This document shows, piece by piece, positions 13,171 to 25,372 of a DNA stretch of 64,000 nt. Below the pieces are notes generated by a model. That model made no database searches and had not been told where the DNA came from. It worked only from the letters and a program-made list of their open reading frames with translations. Made by a program: the position numbers and the translations under genes. Numbering within the stretch: position 1 is the first letter of the stretch; every line of letters starts with the position of its first letter. The DNA is from Hydractinia symbiolongicarpus (lineage: Eukaryota; Cnidaria; Hydrozoa; Anthoathecata; Hydractiniidae): contig NC_079878.1 in the NCBI RefSeq assembly GCF_029227915.1, positions 10,044,001 to 10,108,000 on the forward strand, written 5' to 3'.

Positions 13171-15204
13171 TGTAATATTTGTATTTTGGATATCTTCACA
13201 TGTTAACCCTGCTGATGCTAGTCCCGTATATGTACTGAATAGCCACGGGGGGTTTACAGGTCCGTTTAGCTGCGTCCAAGCAATTCCAGCAGCAAGTCCA
13301 AAAAACTGCCTTTTAAAAAGAAGACCGGAGTCTGAAAGCACTTTTTGGTAAAATTTTGGCCCTTCAAAGTCAATAATTTGTCAAAAATCTCTCTGCAAAT
13401 TTTCCTAAGTCCGAGATTGTTGGTCAAGTTACAGCTAGCAATGCAGCGCACCACGAGAGTTAAGGTAAATATTTTGTCCCGTTTTCTTAGCCACGTACAG
13501 ATCTTAAACCACAAATATAAAGTTTTTGGCTACGAACGGGTACTTCTCAATAAGAACATCGTAACAAAAGGATGATTATTCTTGCATATTGTAAACTCCC
13601 AATGTGAAAAGATACATTGACTGCCACAATACCTCCATACATCTTACTCAACAGCGTTGATTCTTTTAATTTTCGGAAAATATTGAATTGTTTAGAAAAA
13701 GCGGTTTTCTGCAAATACCTAATGTTTTCCATAATAAGGAAAGCACAGCAAATTTTCCGAATCTGAACAAGATCTTGGCTCTGGCCGATCCGGTGCCTGC
13801 AAAGTGTCCACGTATGGTGGGTATTTTGGAACTAACTATTCGTCTCATTTAACTATTTTTTCAAATAAAAGCTGCGCAAATAATCAAGAATGTTGTTAGT
13901 CTGTCATGGTGTATGGAAACATAAAAATGTTCAAGATTCATGCTATACATAGGTAGCTAGCTAAGTAGATTTTTACTTGCATGCATACATGTAACGCAAC
14001 AGCTTAAATGAGAGAAAAATATTTTAGAAAGGTACAAACGGCTAAGTAGTTTCGTGTTACTTTCACTTTTCTGTATATTTTTTCGGATTGGTTCGGATTG
14101 ATCTTTAATGTGTTTACTTTTGTGTACATGCTATAAAGTTCATCTCGAGTGATTTTCACAGAGTTGAATTTTAGCTATGAAAAAAACCATTATTAGGTTT
14201 CCATACAGTAATTTGGTAAAAAGAAAAGAATAAATAAATAAATAAATAAATAATTGTGTTAATTTGTCAAGCTCGACATTTTTTGCTGACACCATGTTGT
14301 TGAAGCACACATTGAAATTACATGTGTTAAGACGTTTTTCCACCGTGTTTACGTCATCTTAGGATTATTAATATTATTACAGGGAGGTGCATAAATCAAC
14401 ATTTTACAAAATCAGCGATTCCACACCAATTAGTCCGATGGCAATTATTTCAGAGTCCGCCTAAGAACGTACTTTTTGTTTAAGCTTAAACTTAGTAAAA
14501 GTTAGTATGATGTGATCTTGTGATTGATAAACCAATTTGATAAAAAGGAAGATAGAAAAGAACTCTTTTTATTATGACCCCTGAGAAGCCGAACATCAAT
14601 GTTGAGAAAGACACATATACAGAAAGCATTATTACCACATTTCATAATTGAAAGAAATCATGTAAGTTCTTTTTAAATTGTGTACTCTCTAAGAGAAAAT
14701 AACTTATGCGGACAAAGAAATTGGAAGAGGGCTTTTTAAAATTCCAGTGCGGGGAGTGTTCTACTTACCCTTGAGTAAAGTTTGTCTCTGGGCTAACTTT
14801 ACTCTGATTACGTGTAGCTTATGTCTCAGTTGTCTCTATTTATGAAGAGCAGAGATATACAAAATAATAACAGCTCGCCTTTGTGATGATGTCTTTGAAA
14901 AGATTTTCTGACATTCAGCTGGAGTCGTGTAGGGTCCTGAATTCTAGCTCAATATTTAGGGAATAAGTAATAATGTTACTGTTGTCTCAGTGTGAAGAGT
15001 CTGACGATGCATCTAACCGTGAACGTTAGAAAGATACACCGCCTTTTTAAAACATAAGCGAACTGTGTCTGCAGATGAATAATAATAATAATCAAATTAA
15101 TCTTAGGTCCCATCAAAGCGATGATATCTCATTGTTTTCATTTTTTGAGGCAATGAATTATTGATTCGATGTATATCAAATATTTTTTATATTTATTTAA
15201 GCAA
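13171..15204. other. Intergenic, no gene recognised
   Basis: Apart from the repeat tail at about 13485-13550 and a (TAAA)n run at about 14231-14253, nothing recognisable. Minus-strand open frames at 13153-13514 have no known domain. Confidence 0.4.
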
Positions 15205-15362
15205 CTAGTCGTTAGCCCGTGGAAAATTCATACTTGGCAAATAATTTTATTTACTATCTTAACTATCTGAAAGATTGACAATATTCTGGTTCAATTCGAG
15301 ATGCAAATAATAGCGAAATCATTGACAGCACTTATGTTGATCGTGATGATATCAGTGCTTTT

Positions 15363-16216
15363 ATGAAAGGTTTGAGGTTATCTCATCCAAAAAATGTTAT
15401 CTTATCTTACGTAAATGTTAATTCGATTAGGAATAAACTGGATGACTTGGGCAATGTAGTTTTACAAAATGTAGATGTTCTTTGTATAGCTGAAACTAAG
15501 CTTGACGAATCTTTTTCTGAGGGGCAGTTTATGCTAGATGGCTACAAAAAACCATACAAGCTAGATGTAACAGCTGGTGGTCTTTTGACATATGTTAATT
15601 GTAACATCCCTTCCAGACAATTAAATTCTTTCCTAACTCCGCCGGACATTCAGTGTATTCCAGTTGAATTAAACTTACGTAAGCAAAAATGGTTAATTTT
15701 GACTATATATCGAAATCCTTCCCAAAATTTACGTTATATTTTGGACCATATATCTGCTTTGTTAGATTTTTATTCTGAAAATTACAAAAATATAATTATT
15801 CAAGGAGATTTAAAAATGTTACAACTAGTGTAGAGATCTCTTCATTTATGGCTGATCATGGTCTTTACAGTTTGATAAAAAATCCTACATGCTTTAAAAC
15901 AGCTGACGGACGTTGTATTGACCTAATCTTAACAAATAAAAAACACAGTTTCCAAAAGAGCCAATCATTTGAAACTGGTGTTAGTGATTACCATTATATG
16001 ATTTACACTATGCTAAAGTCAACATTTGTTCATATACCTCCTAAACAGGTTGTCTATCGTAGTTTCAAAAAATTCTCTGAAGACGCTTTTTCAAATGATC
16101 TTAAGGCAAATCTTGTGACATCCCAAAGTGGAAATTTTACCTCTTTTAATGAAATGTTCTCAAATACTCTTAACAGACATGCCTCCTACAAAAAGAGAAT
16201 CATACGGGAAAAATAA
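15363..16216 (+). pseudogene. LINE endonuclease domain (broken)
   Basis: Opens with the typical LINE endonuclease block: NVNSIRNKLDD, then VDVLCIAETKLD (catalytic E of motif ET), GGLLTYV, IYRNPSQN and IIIQGDL, where an N normally follows D. A stop falls just after this GD motif (15831). The frame resumes at 15848 with the domain's later motifs, CIDLILTN and the SDYHYMIY block (usually SDH). The fragments therefore cover nearly the whole endonuclease. The inactivating changes are the stop, the frame change and the altered histidine region. Confidence 0.8.
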
Positions 16217-18209
16217 TAAACTTCATATTAGTAAAAAACTTCGGAAAACCATAATGAAGCGTTCTCGACTAAAAAATATTTATAATAAAACAAGAAGCGT
16301 TAATGACTTTAACAAATATAAAAGTCAACGGAATTATGTAGTAAATCTGAACAAACTTTCAAAGAGACAGTTCTTTGAAAAGGTTGATCGTAATAAAACG
16401 AGCAGCAGTTGTAAAGATTTCTTGTCAGCTTGTAAACCCTTTTTTAGCAACAAATGTATTTCAAATGAAGCTGTCTCTTTGATTGAAAATAGTATTGCTG
16501 TTCAGAATGAAAAAGAAGTTGCAGATATTTTTAACGATTATTTCACGAATGTTACGTCTTCTCTAGGCATTGTCAAGTGAAAAAATGATTATGTTTGCAC
16601 TGAGTTATATCAGATCCTAGATAAGTATTCAGATCACCCGAGCATTAACAACATTAAGGATTTATATAATGACGGATCTACTTTCAAATTCTCTCATATT
16701 CACCAATGGGAGACTTATCAAGTCATTATAAGTATGAACCCAAAAAAAACAACTAGTGGTCAAATTTCAACTAAAGTTCTCCAATCTGTTGCTAGGATTT
16801 GTAGTGTTCCTCTAACTGATTGCATTAACACGTGTATCTTAGAAGGCACTTTTCCAACGGAGCTAAACTTAGCTAGTGTCATTCCTATTCATAAACAGGA
16901 TGACACTACTTTAAAAAAGAATTATAGGCCCATTAGCCTCCTTCCAACCTTATCGAAAGTTTTTGAAAAGCTCATCTCTCTTCAATTAAATGTTTTTTTC
17001 CAAAATAAATTTTCAAGTAATCTTTGTGGATTCCGAGCAAACTATAGTACACAGACAGCTCTGATAAATTTGCTCCATAAATGGCAATCTTGTCTTGATA
17101 ATTCTGGTAAAGTTGGTACTATTCTTATCGACTTATCTAAAGCATTTGACTGTCTACCACATGAACTTCTAATTGCAAAATTAGCAGCATATGGTTTCAG
17201 TCAAAATAGCTTAAAACTTCTTAGGCATTATCTTAGTAACAGATTCCAGAGAGTGAAGATAGGATCAGCTTACAGTATGTGGCTTGAGATCCTTCGAGGA
17301 GTGCCTCAAGGTTCAATATTATCTCCTCTATTATTTAACATATTTATAAATGATTTTTTTTCGTTCATGCAAAGGACAGAAGTTTGCTGACGACAATACT
17401 CTGTACAGTTGTGCATCATCAATCGATTCTGTTATTTCTGATCAAGAGGTAGATATGGAAACTCATTGCGTTGGTTTAAAGCTAACCAACTCGTTGCTAA
17501 CCCAGCGAAATTTCAGCTTATGTTCTTGGGCATGGATGAGAGAAAATTAGCTTTGTACATCAATCAGAAGCAAATTATTCCTTCCTACAGTGTTAAATTA
17601 TTAGGGATGCATATTGACAGGAAACTTAAATTTGATATACATATAAATACTATTTGTAATCAAGCTACCAAAAAGTTGCGATGCCTACAACGTATTAGAA
17701 AATTTGTTACAGATCAACAAGCAATACGCCTATGTAATGCGTTTGTTTTATCAACTTTTAAGTATTGTCCTCTTATATGGATGTACTGTAGCAAAACCTG
17801 TAATAATAAAGTAAATAGGGTTCACAAAAGAACATTAAGAACAGTAACTGGAGAGTATGAGTGTTCTCTGAGTGATATTCTTTTATCTACTGGCGGTGTT
17901 ACAATACACACTGCAAATTTAAATATTATGTTATTAGACATTTACAAAAGCTTGTTCGGATCAAATCCAGACTTAATAAAAAGTCTCTTTCAATACAAGA
18001 ACACTTCTTACGCACTACGTAATTCGAGTGTACTGTGTCTTCCTCCAACTAAATCAGTACGTTTTGGAACCAACTCGTTGTTATTTAGAAGCTGTCAATT
18101 ATGGAACTCGCTTCCTCAAAAAGTAAAGTTATCTGGTTCTAATGAGGACTTCAAAAAATCGATAGTATCTTGGACTGGACTAAAATGTTTATGTCCGCTT
18201 TGTAAATAA
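16128..18209 (+). pseudogene. LINE reverse transcriptase and C-terminal region (broken)
   Basis: An RT linker is followed by SGQISTKVL, NYRPISLLPTLSKVFEK, CGFRANYSTQTAL, ILIDLSKAFDCLPH (motif A aspartates), GVPQGSILSPLLF (motif B) and FADDNTLY (the YADD-type catalytic motif C, in a shifted frame at about 17386). The C-terminal region includes FKYCPLIWMYC and VNRVHKRTLR, usual in CR1/L2-like elements. An in-frame TGA at 16578-16580 interrupts the region, and frame shifts lie near 17385 and 17470. The catalytic residues remain readable, suggesting moderately recent death. Confidence 0.85.
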
Positions 18210-18411
18210 TAGCCCTATTTATATTAGGACATATTATTAACTTTTATTTTTATTTTTATACTATAATTTTTGTTGGTTTTAATTAGTACCTTGTAACTAT
18301 CTCGTTACCAACGTTAAATGAATGTTTACTTACTTACTTACTTACTTACTACTTATAGATGGACGGACGGTCGGACGGACGGACGGACGTATACGGGTAT
18401 TATAATATAGA

Positions 18412-19214
18412 TGTAACGTGATCTTTCGTGATTTTAGATAGAAAAGATTGGCACGGTTGATTTAAAACACGTGTTTCAGACCCATCCCGATTGTGTACGA
18501 TTAGCTTTGCTAAAAGAAAGAAGGGGCGCCTGCACTAAGTAAATGTTTTTTTTTGATTTGCTTATCCGCATCCGCCATTATTTCTTATGCGTGCATTTCT
18601 ATTGGTCACGTGATTAAATTAAATATGATTTTAGCTTAGACGGCAAAAAATAACCGCGAACAATGGGTTTCGAGACTAGGGTTTTTTCTATTGATTATAC
18701 TTTATGTTGTTGGGATGGTAAGCGATGGGAAATTGAACGGATGGTTATTTTAGAAATTTTTCCACAGACAGAAACCTAATGCTTCACGGTTTGTGCATGC
18801 TAGCTAGGTACTAGAAATTTCACCAATTTATCAATAAAATCAAGCGATTAACATGTATTTCATGCTTTTTCTTACTATAATTATGCGAAAACATGCAGTT
18901 AATTTGGTAAGGTTAACAAGAAACCCACAAGTTGATAGCATAATAAGTGCTTTAAAATTATGCGTAGCATCACAACCTTTGAAATATCGTGGTCTCACCT
19001 GCTTAACTAAACTTAGACGTTCAACAATACTAATCTTTCAAAAAATGCGTTAACTATCGCAAGATGAAAATACTTATCGCGTGAAAGTAGCCAAATTTTT
19101 CTTGTATTTTAGTTATTGTTTACAACTTTTACTTTCTGAGTTCAACACATTGCCGTACTAAATTGTTGAAAATGCGAAAAAACTAAAACATAAACTTATG
19201 TGGAAACTTCTGCA
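18412..19214. other. Intergenic, no gene recognised
   Basis: No gene is supported. A short plus-strand frame at 18853-19053 has no recognisable domain. It lies just upstream of the kinase-repeat pseudogene and may be degraded flank of that duplication. Confidence 0.35.
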
Positions 19215-19756
19215 AATAAAAACTTTGGATGAGTGGGTATGCCTTTGGGTAGTGCAGCCGTATCAAGATCTTCAAATATTCGATGTTCACATAAACAAAG
19301 CAGGCCTCTTCCAAAAACTATGTGGATAATTCTCCAAATCGCTGACAACACATCGAACCGACGGTTAAATAGAGCTGAAAGTCCACTTGGATCAGCGCCA
19401 GTTAAATCTTTTCATGCTTCAAAGTCTTACGTTGACAATTCGTTAAACAGAAAGTTTCAAGATCTTCCGACAGTCGAGATTCACATAAACAAAGCAGGCC
19501 TTCTTCTAAAACCTATGTGGATAATTCTGCACGCAAGTCAAAATCTCGAATTTCATCAAAAGACACTATTTCAACATCTCTGTCACGAATTATGCTGACA
19601 ACACATCGAACTGACGGTTAAATAGAGTTGAAAGTCCACTTGGGCCAGCGCCATTTAAATCTTATCCCGGTTCAAAGTCTTATATTGACAATTCGGTAAA
19701 CAGAAAGTTAAACAGGATTGGTATGCTGGTAGGTAGTAAGCCAGTTTCAAAAACGT
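19215..19756 (+). pseudogene. Decayed paralogue of the repeat/kinase gene (repeat part)
   Basis: This segment matches the tandem-repeat exon of the intact gene at 22935, scattered over several frames. Recognisable pieces are GMPLGSAAVSRSS, NRRLNRAESPLGSAPV, SFHASKSYVDNSLNRK and the terminal MLVGSKPVSKTS. At DNA level the spacers tcaagatcttc, cacataaacaaagcag and acagaaagttaaacaggattgg are close to the intact gene. Stops and frame changes abound, for example the TAG inside ttaaatagagttgaaag at about 19621. The kinase domain is absent: downstream sequence is a Penelope-type endonuclease fragment. I read this as a partial tandem duplicate in the same orientation, about 3.7 kb upstream of its parent, now non-functional. 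Confidence 0.75.
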
Positions 19757-20211
19757 CAACGGCTAAAAGAAAACAACAAGAAGACCCTAAATATCGTTCA
19801 TGTGACTCATCTAAAACACTATACCAGAGTGTAGAAAATCTTGAGGAAGATCAATTACTTTTTTTGGTTCCATCCAAACGTACCGAAAATAAGACAAGGT
19901 GTCATAAATTTGACATCTGTAAGAACTACTTCATATCATATGATACGGTTAGGTGCAAGAATACTGGCAAAGTGTATAGCGTTAAAGGCAACTTGTCTTG
20001 TCAAAGTCGCAACGTTGTTTACATAATTTCCTGCAAAAAATGTGGAGATCAGTATGTTGGATCAGCCATTAACTTTAAGAATAGGTTTAGACTCCATAAA
20101 AGTGATATCAAAACTAAAAAATATTGGTGTGGTACTGCTAGACATTTTAATAACAAATGTTCTCACAGTAACACTGGCAACATGAGCTTTGCACCCACAC
20201 AGAAGGTATGA
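19757..20211 (+). pseudogene. GIY-YIG endonuclease end of a Penelope-like element
   Basis: About 150 residues in one open frame with the pre-GIY cysteine pattern (TRCHKFDICKNYF), a TGKVYSVKGNLSC strand, the NVVYIISCKKCGDQYVGSA core (GIY-YIG equivalents) and the conserved RFRLHKSD and ARHFNNKC segments. This is the C-terminal endonuclease of Penelope-like retroelements. No reverse transcriptase precedes it. The frame instead runs directly upstream into the kinase-repeat relic, giving a fused open frame of 162 codons from 19723. The usual C-terminal segment after the HFN motif is not clearly recognisable. It differs from the Penelope-like copy at 43.3-45.6 kb, so it is another family. Confidence 0.7.
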
Positions 20212-20831
20212 CTAAACTTAAAGAAATTTATTGTAGGAAAAGAAAAGTTTATAGGAAAAAGCTATTTCTGTTTATGTATATTTAAGTCATCATTTATATA
20301 GCTGTTTCTGATTAAGTTAGCTATAGCGACTGTATTTTTACGGATTACTTTAGTAATACTGCTTAGCTGAAGTTAAGATAAAAGATTACATATTTTTGTA
20401 ATAGTATTTATATTATCTTCATAAAATCACCTCTAAGTCATTTGAAGTGGCTAAATTCTGAAAGTTAAATTTTGCGCTAATTTACCTTGACTGTTTAAAA
20501 AATACGTCATATAATATTCAAGTTAATGATATAATTAATTAATGCAACTCTTACCCACGGTTATACACACAAAAATGACCACTTCGGTTAGAACAAATGT
20601 GGTTATTCATGTCAACCTGATCAGACGTTGAAGGAGGGTGATCAAGTGCACATGATAAATCTGTTATTAATTAATTTACTCGCTTCTCCTTCATCCAAAC
20701 TTTGTTTCTGGTCGTGAGTAAATAAACTTCAGCTTTTTTTTAGAAGCTTGATTTCATCTTGATAGATAAAAAGTGAAAAAGTGAAAACAAATCGTCTGCA
20801 ATTTATTCAAACCTTAATAAAAAAAAAGTAT
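20212..20831. other. Intergenic, no gene recognised
   Basis: AT-rich sequence with no recognisable exon or repeat. Confidence 0.4.
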
Positions 20832-20951
20832 GTCGTACCAGTTTTGCCTACTGGAATTGGGAAATCAATTTTTTATGTACTGGCTGGTCTGTTTTCAAAA
20901 AAAGATGGTAAATAATGTTTAGTCATGAGCCCTCTACCTTCTGTTATTTGA
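20832..20951 (+). pseudogene. RecQ-like helicase fragment (motifs I and Ia)
   Basis: A single frame reads VLPTGIGKSIFYVLAGLF, the Walker A motif of RecQ-family helicases, then a stop, then VMSPLPSVI, matching the following VSPLxSL motif Ia. The spacing between the two is right, but the in-frame TAA at about 20914 and the TGA at 20949 end it. No further helicase motifs follow. It is probably a scrap of a duplicated or transposon-borne RecQ-like gene. Confidence 0.55.
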
Positions 20952-22934
20952 GTACTAGCCAGGAGACCTGATTTGCCGATAACTGTAATATGCCCCACGC
21001 ACGTAATCAACCTTGTCCCTAGAGTCTTGTGGCCCCTGCGCCGTTATCATCAACAAGGCAAATGCCCTGGGAACGAGGGTGGCATCTCATTATAATAATT
21101 TTTCACGAGATGTTCATACAGTTATTTGCAGAAATGTTTTTTTCTCATATCAGAGATTATAATTTTAATTTTAGAAAATAGCCATTTTTGACACGTTAAC
21201 TACAAACCCCCTAAGTTTTATGTCTTATAATATTTCATCATAGCTGTCTGTGAAAAAACATCGATGGGAAAAACACTAAGTTTCTGCGTTGGTAATTTTT
21301 TTAATTTTCCTCGCAAATTTCTTGGAGAGTAGCGAATAGAAATATTCCAACCCGTATTCGAATTTGAAAAAAGAAAATATTTTTGTTCAATCAGAAGTTG
21401 TAGAAATTGCTGATAGAGCAATAATATTCAAAAAGTTCTAAAAAATGGCGTTCTGTAAAATTTCTACTGCAGAACCTCTGGGAAGCATAACATTTTACGT
21501 TACGTGTTGTTTTTCAACGCAGACTAGATACCTCGTGATACTTAAGTGTTTCTTGCGAAACTGAGTCGCTTTGTAAAGTTGGTCACTTTGTACGAAGATG
21601 GGCAATGTTTGATTCCTATAGATTTGTTACCACATGCATAATACAAAAAAATTTTTCCTAGGTATTAAGGTTTGACTGTACGTGATGTAATGTAGTGAAA
21701 CTCTCATACAGCTATAGCCTCGCTTCTATGTTATTTAGAAAATTTAAAAAGAAGTTTTTCCCCAGCATAAAGGATGCTGGGTAAAAACCCATTGCGTTAA
21801 AAATAATGGTTAGCCTAGTTTCTATCTTATTTTGTCATTTACAAGGACATCATAACCAAAGGATTTGCTATTATAAGAAACTTGCATAAGGAACGCCTTG
21901 TTTTCAAGTTATTACCATTTGAAAATAATCGCTAATAGAAACCATTCAGTGTGAATCTTATAGGACGGTTTCCAAGTGCAAAATTGGAAGTTGGCAGCAT
22001 AGTGGAGCATATAATTACCTGATGTGTAGAATAAAATTACCATTAAAAACAATACCTCAATTGAGTTACCCTATGTTTTTAATAAACCCGTTTCCGTTGC
22101 CGATATCCCGTTTACTGTATGTACTATATATAACTGTTATTGTTTTTGCCCAATAAAAAGAGGGCGAGTTTTTTTTTTGGAATTCAACATTTGAATTATT
22201 ATCCCACAGAAACTTTTTTAATTAAACAATTGAATTTGAGTAATTGCAATTGGTGGTTGAGGTAGAGACCTAGAGGGCTCATGCTTGCTAAGGGTTTGTA
22301 GCCCATCTCTTCCTCTTTCTAAAACACAGATAAATCTTTAAAAAAAACTTAGTCGTCGAGAGTTATGACGTTCGAACCGTGGGGCAGTTCTTGTCTGATT
22401 TCTATCCAGATGTTTCGTCTGAGTTTTTAATGTTGAATCATCAAACTTCGGACAGTTGGCAGAATATACTGGTACAAACTTTTTATTTCAAAAAATATAT
22501 TAATTCTTTGTAAGTTATGTGTATCAATAATGGAGCCTGATCATAATATACTTTATTCGCTTACTTGTTTACATACGCAAAACGTCTGATTTTATTAATT
22601 CTTGGGAAACATGTTGAATTAATTAAAAAATCGTCCAATACAAAACATAATGCTTTCATTCATTATTGGTCGATTAAATATTATTCAATAAAACACAAAT
22701 TACATTACTAAACATAAAAAACAAAATAACTGGACACAAATATCAGTTCACTGAATACAAAATGAACCGATAATAATACAAAAACAACCGATGATGTCAC
22801 TATCACTTTCTTCATATATAGTTGTTGTTTGCGATAGATAAAAGATTATACTTTAAGTTTAATACGATAGACAACACTACATCAAGAAATTCAAGAAAAA
22901 ACGAATATATTGTTTGTAGCAAAAGAGTTTTATA
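20952..22934. other. Upstream region of the kinase gene
   Basis: No gene is recognised. A small hairpin, cccagcataaaggatgctggg, lies at about 21763-21783. The last few hundred bases before 22935 are very AT-rich and should contain the promoter, but I cannot place a TATA box or start site with confidence. Confidence 0.4.
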
Positions 22935-25372
22935 ATGCCACGTGGGAGAAGTTATGTTAATAACGCTATGAACAGGAGTTTAGGAAGGGTTGGTATGGCC
23001 ATGGGAAGTGCACCTGTATCTGCTGGTTCCTCAAGTGCCTACTCCAGTTTTAGTGCAAGAGCCTACGTGGATAATTCTGCAAATAGAAGCCTTGGAAGAG
23101 TGGGTATGCCTTTAGGCAGTGCACCTGTGTCAAGATCTTTTGACAGTGGAGGCTCACGTATACAGAGCAGCTCTTCTCATAGAACATACGTGGATAATGC
23201 TCCAAACAGAAACCTTGGAAGAGTGGGCATGACTTTGGGTAGTGCACCTGTGTCAAGATCTTCCAACAGTGGAGGCTCACATAGACAGATCAGCTCTTCT
23301 CACAGAACTTACGTGGATAATGCTCCAAACAGAAACCTTGGAAGAGTGGGCATGCCTTTGGGTAGTGCACCTGTGTCAAGATCTTCCGACAGTGGAGGCT
23401 CACATAAACAGAGCAGCTCCTCTCACAGAACTTACGTGGATAATGCTCCAAACAGAAACCTTGGAAGAGTGGGTATGCCTTTAGGTAGTGCACCTGTGTC
23501 CTCCGACAGTGGAGTCTCACATAGAAAAAGCAGCTCCCAAACTTATGTGGATAATGCTGCAAATAGAAGTCTGGGAAGAGCTGGTAAGCCCTTGGGTAGT
23601 GTACCTGTGTCAAAATCTCAAAATTCATCAAAAAACAGTGCTTCAACGTCCGTGCCACGAACATATGCAGATAACAGAATGAATCAGCTGTTAAATAGAG
23701 TAGGGAAGCCACTTGGATCAGTACCAGTTTACTCTTTTCATGCTAAAAAATCTTACGTTAACAATTCTTTAAACAGAAAATTAAACAGGGTTGGTATGCC
23801 TGTTGGTAGCAAGCCAGTTTCAAAAACGTCGATGGCTAAAAGCAATGGTGACCCACGTTCTTTGAAAAAAGTCTACGTGGACAATGCTGCTAACAGGAAA
23901 TTAAATCGTGTGGGACTTCCTCTCGGAACCAAGCCTGTGTCCAGCAAAAAATCTTCTGATAATCAAGACCTTAAAATGGCCTATCATCAGCTAGCCAACA
24001 ATCCGGTAGGTAAAAAGAATTTTATAAACAAAATGTTTAAGTTTTATAAACAAAATGGTGAAAGGCACGGAAATGAAATCTCCATCATTTTATTTTACTT
24101 TTTATCATGCTTTATTAACATACACAAGCAAACACGCAGAACAATTAGGATAAAAAACTATGATTTCCTGTATATTGATGTTAGCAATATTTTTCTTCAC
24201 AGCATGAAGATTTTAACGAAAATGATATCCCTTACCGGGATGATATACTTGAACTTTTGGAATTGTGTGCTTCGCGAATGGCAGCATGGGAAAATTTGTG
24301 CCAAGACCATGCGCAGGAGGATGTGCCATCACTACCTAGCTTAATGGAACGTTTCCAAGGAACCAACATTCACTCAGGACATCCAGTTGAATCTTACCCA
24401 GTACACACTACCTCAAAAATTGACCCGCCTTTTCTTACAAATCAAGATGTCGCCTCTTACTTTGGCCAACAGCCCATCTATCATATACGTAACGTTGCAA
24501 CTGAGGGAAGACCATCTTTTTCACAGTATAAAGGCACTGTTATTGACTTTAATGAAATAACATTGGAAAACAAAGTTGGACAAGGTGGCTTTGGAGAAGT
24601 CTACGCAGGAAAATGGTTGAGCAGAAGGGTAGCCATTAAGATACTGCGTGTTCAAAGAGTAAGCAAAAAACGACAAGCTCAATTTGAAGGTGAGATAAAA
24701 ATTTTTAATGAGCTGTTTCATAAAAATATCGTTACATTTTATGGGGCATGTATTAAGACGCCGAATCTTTGCATGGTGATGGAGCTTATGCAAGACAGTT
24801 TGTTTGATATGCTGCATGTGAAAGAACATCAGTTCGACGAAGCACAAAAATATTTTATCGCGCAAGAAATTGCATGCGGATTATCATATCTCCATTCGCA
24901 AAATGTGGCGCATGCAGACATGAAACCTAGCAATGTCTTATTGAACACCTTCCAAGATGATATTGCTTGCGTTAAAATCACTGATTTTGGTTTATCCATA
25001 ATGAAAAGCGAGAGTGAAACGTCTACAAGTGTTGGCAAACAGGTCGGAAATATTGGCACGCCAAAATATATGGCGCCAGAAATATTACGTGGTGAATTTA
25101 TTGGTAGAGACGAATTAAAGTTGGTGGATATTTACTCCTTTGGTTTAATTATCTTCGAGCTATTCAGTGAAGAGATACCTTTTGAAGATCTGAATATCAA
25201 CCAACTTCGAAAGCAAGTAGGAGAAGGAAGGCTTGTACCAGAGGTTGCAGAATTGAAAATAGATAGTGGAATTGTCACTATTATGGAGGAGTGCTGGTTG
25301 AGACAGCCAAATAAAAGACCATCTGCTGAGAAGTGCTACAATGTGTTGGCAACAAAAATAAATAAACTTTAA
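22935..25372 (+). CDS. TKL-type protein kinase with nine N-terminal tandem repeats
   Basis: Two exons, 22935-24005 and 24203-25372 (donor ccg|gtaggt, acceptor ttcttcacag, both phase 0), give 746 residues. Residues 1 to about 325 hold nine copies of a 24-residue core, YVDNA.NR.LGRVGMPLGS.PVS, separated by Ser-rich spacers. I do not recognise this repeat as a named domain. After a linker, a kinase domain spans about 476-736: glycine loop GQGGFGEV, VAIK lysine at about 503, catalytic loop HADMKPSNVLL, DFG at about 618, MAPEI, and CWLRQPNKRPS near the end. The order and the GTxxYMAPE segment fit the tyrosine-kinase-like (TKL) serine/threonine group. The catalytic loop has HAD instead of HRD, with the aspartate kept, so it is probably active. 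No signal peptide or membrane segment is seen, so it is likely cytosolic. A polyadenylation-type aataaa occurs at about 25699. Confidence 0.85.

Larger units (their letters stand above)
15221..18351 (+). mobile_element. Degenerate CR1/L2-like (Jockey superfamily) LINE
   Basis: The order is apurinic-type endonuclease, then reverse transcriptase, then a tail ending in tandem TTAC units at 18326-18350. This is the microsatellite-type 3' end typical of CR1/L2-group LINEs, and no long terminal repeats are seen. The coding region is broken by a stop at about 15831, frame changes at about 15840, 16130-16210 and 17385-17470, and an in-frame TGA at 16578, so this copy cannot encode a working protein. 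The 5' limit is approximate. Confidence 0.85.
15205..18411 (-). mobile_element. Short Helitron-like element split by a LINE (inferred)
   Basis: On the minus strand, position 18411 begins ATCTATATTATAATACCCG, the 5' end of the short family. At 15205-15227 the minus strand reads ttttccacgggctaacga-CTAG-T, the 3' end with half of its CCCGTGG hairpin. The LINE at about 15221-18351 lies between. The simplest reading is insertion of the LINE into this element near its hairpin, with loss of some element sequence. Two unrelated fragments remain possible. Confidence 0.45.
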
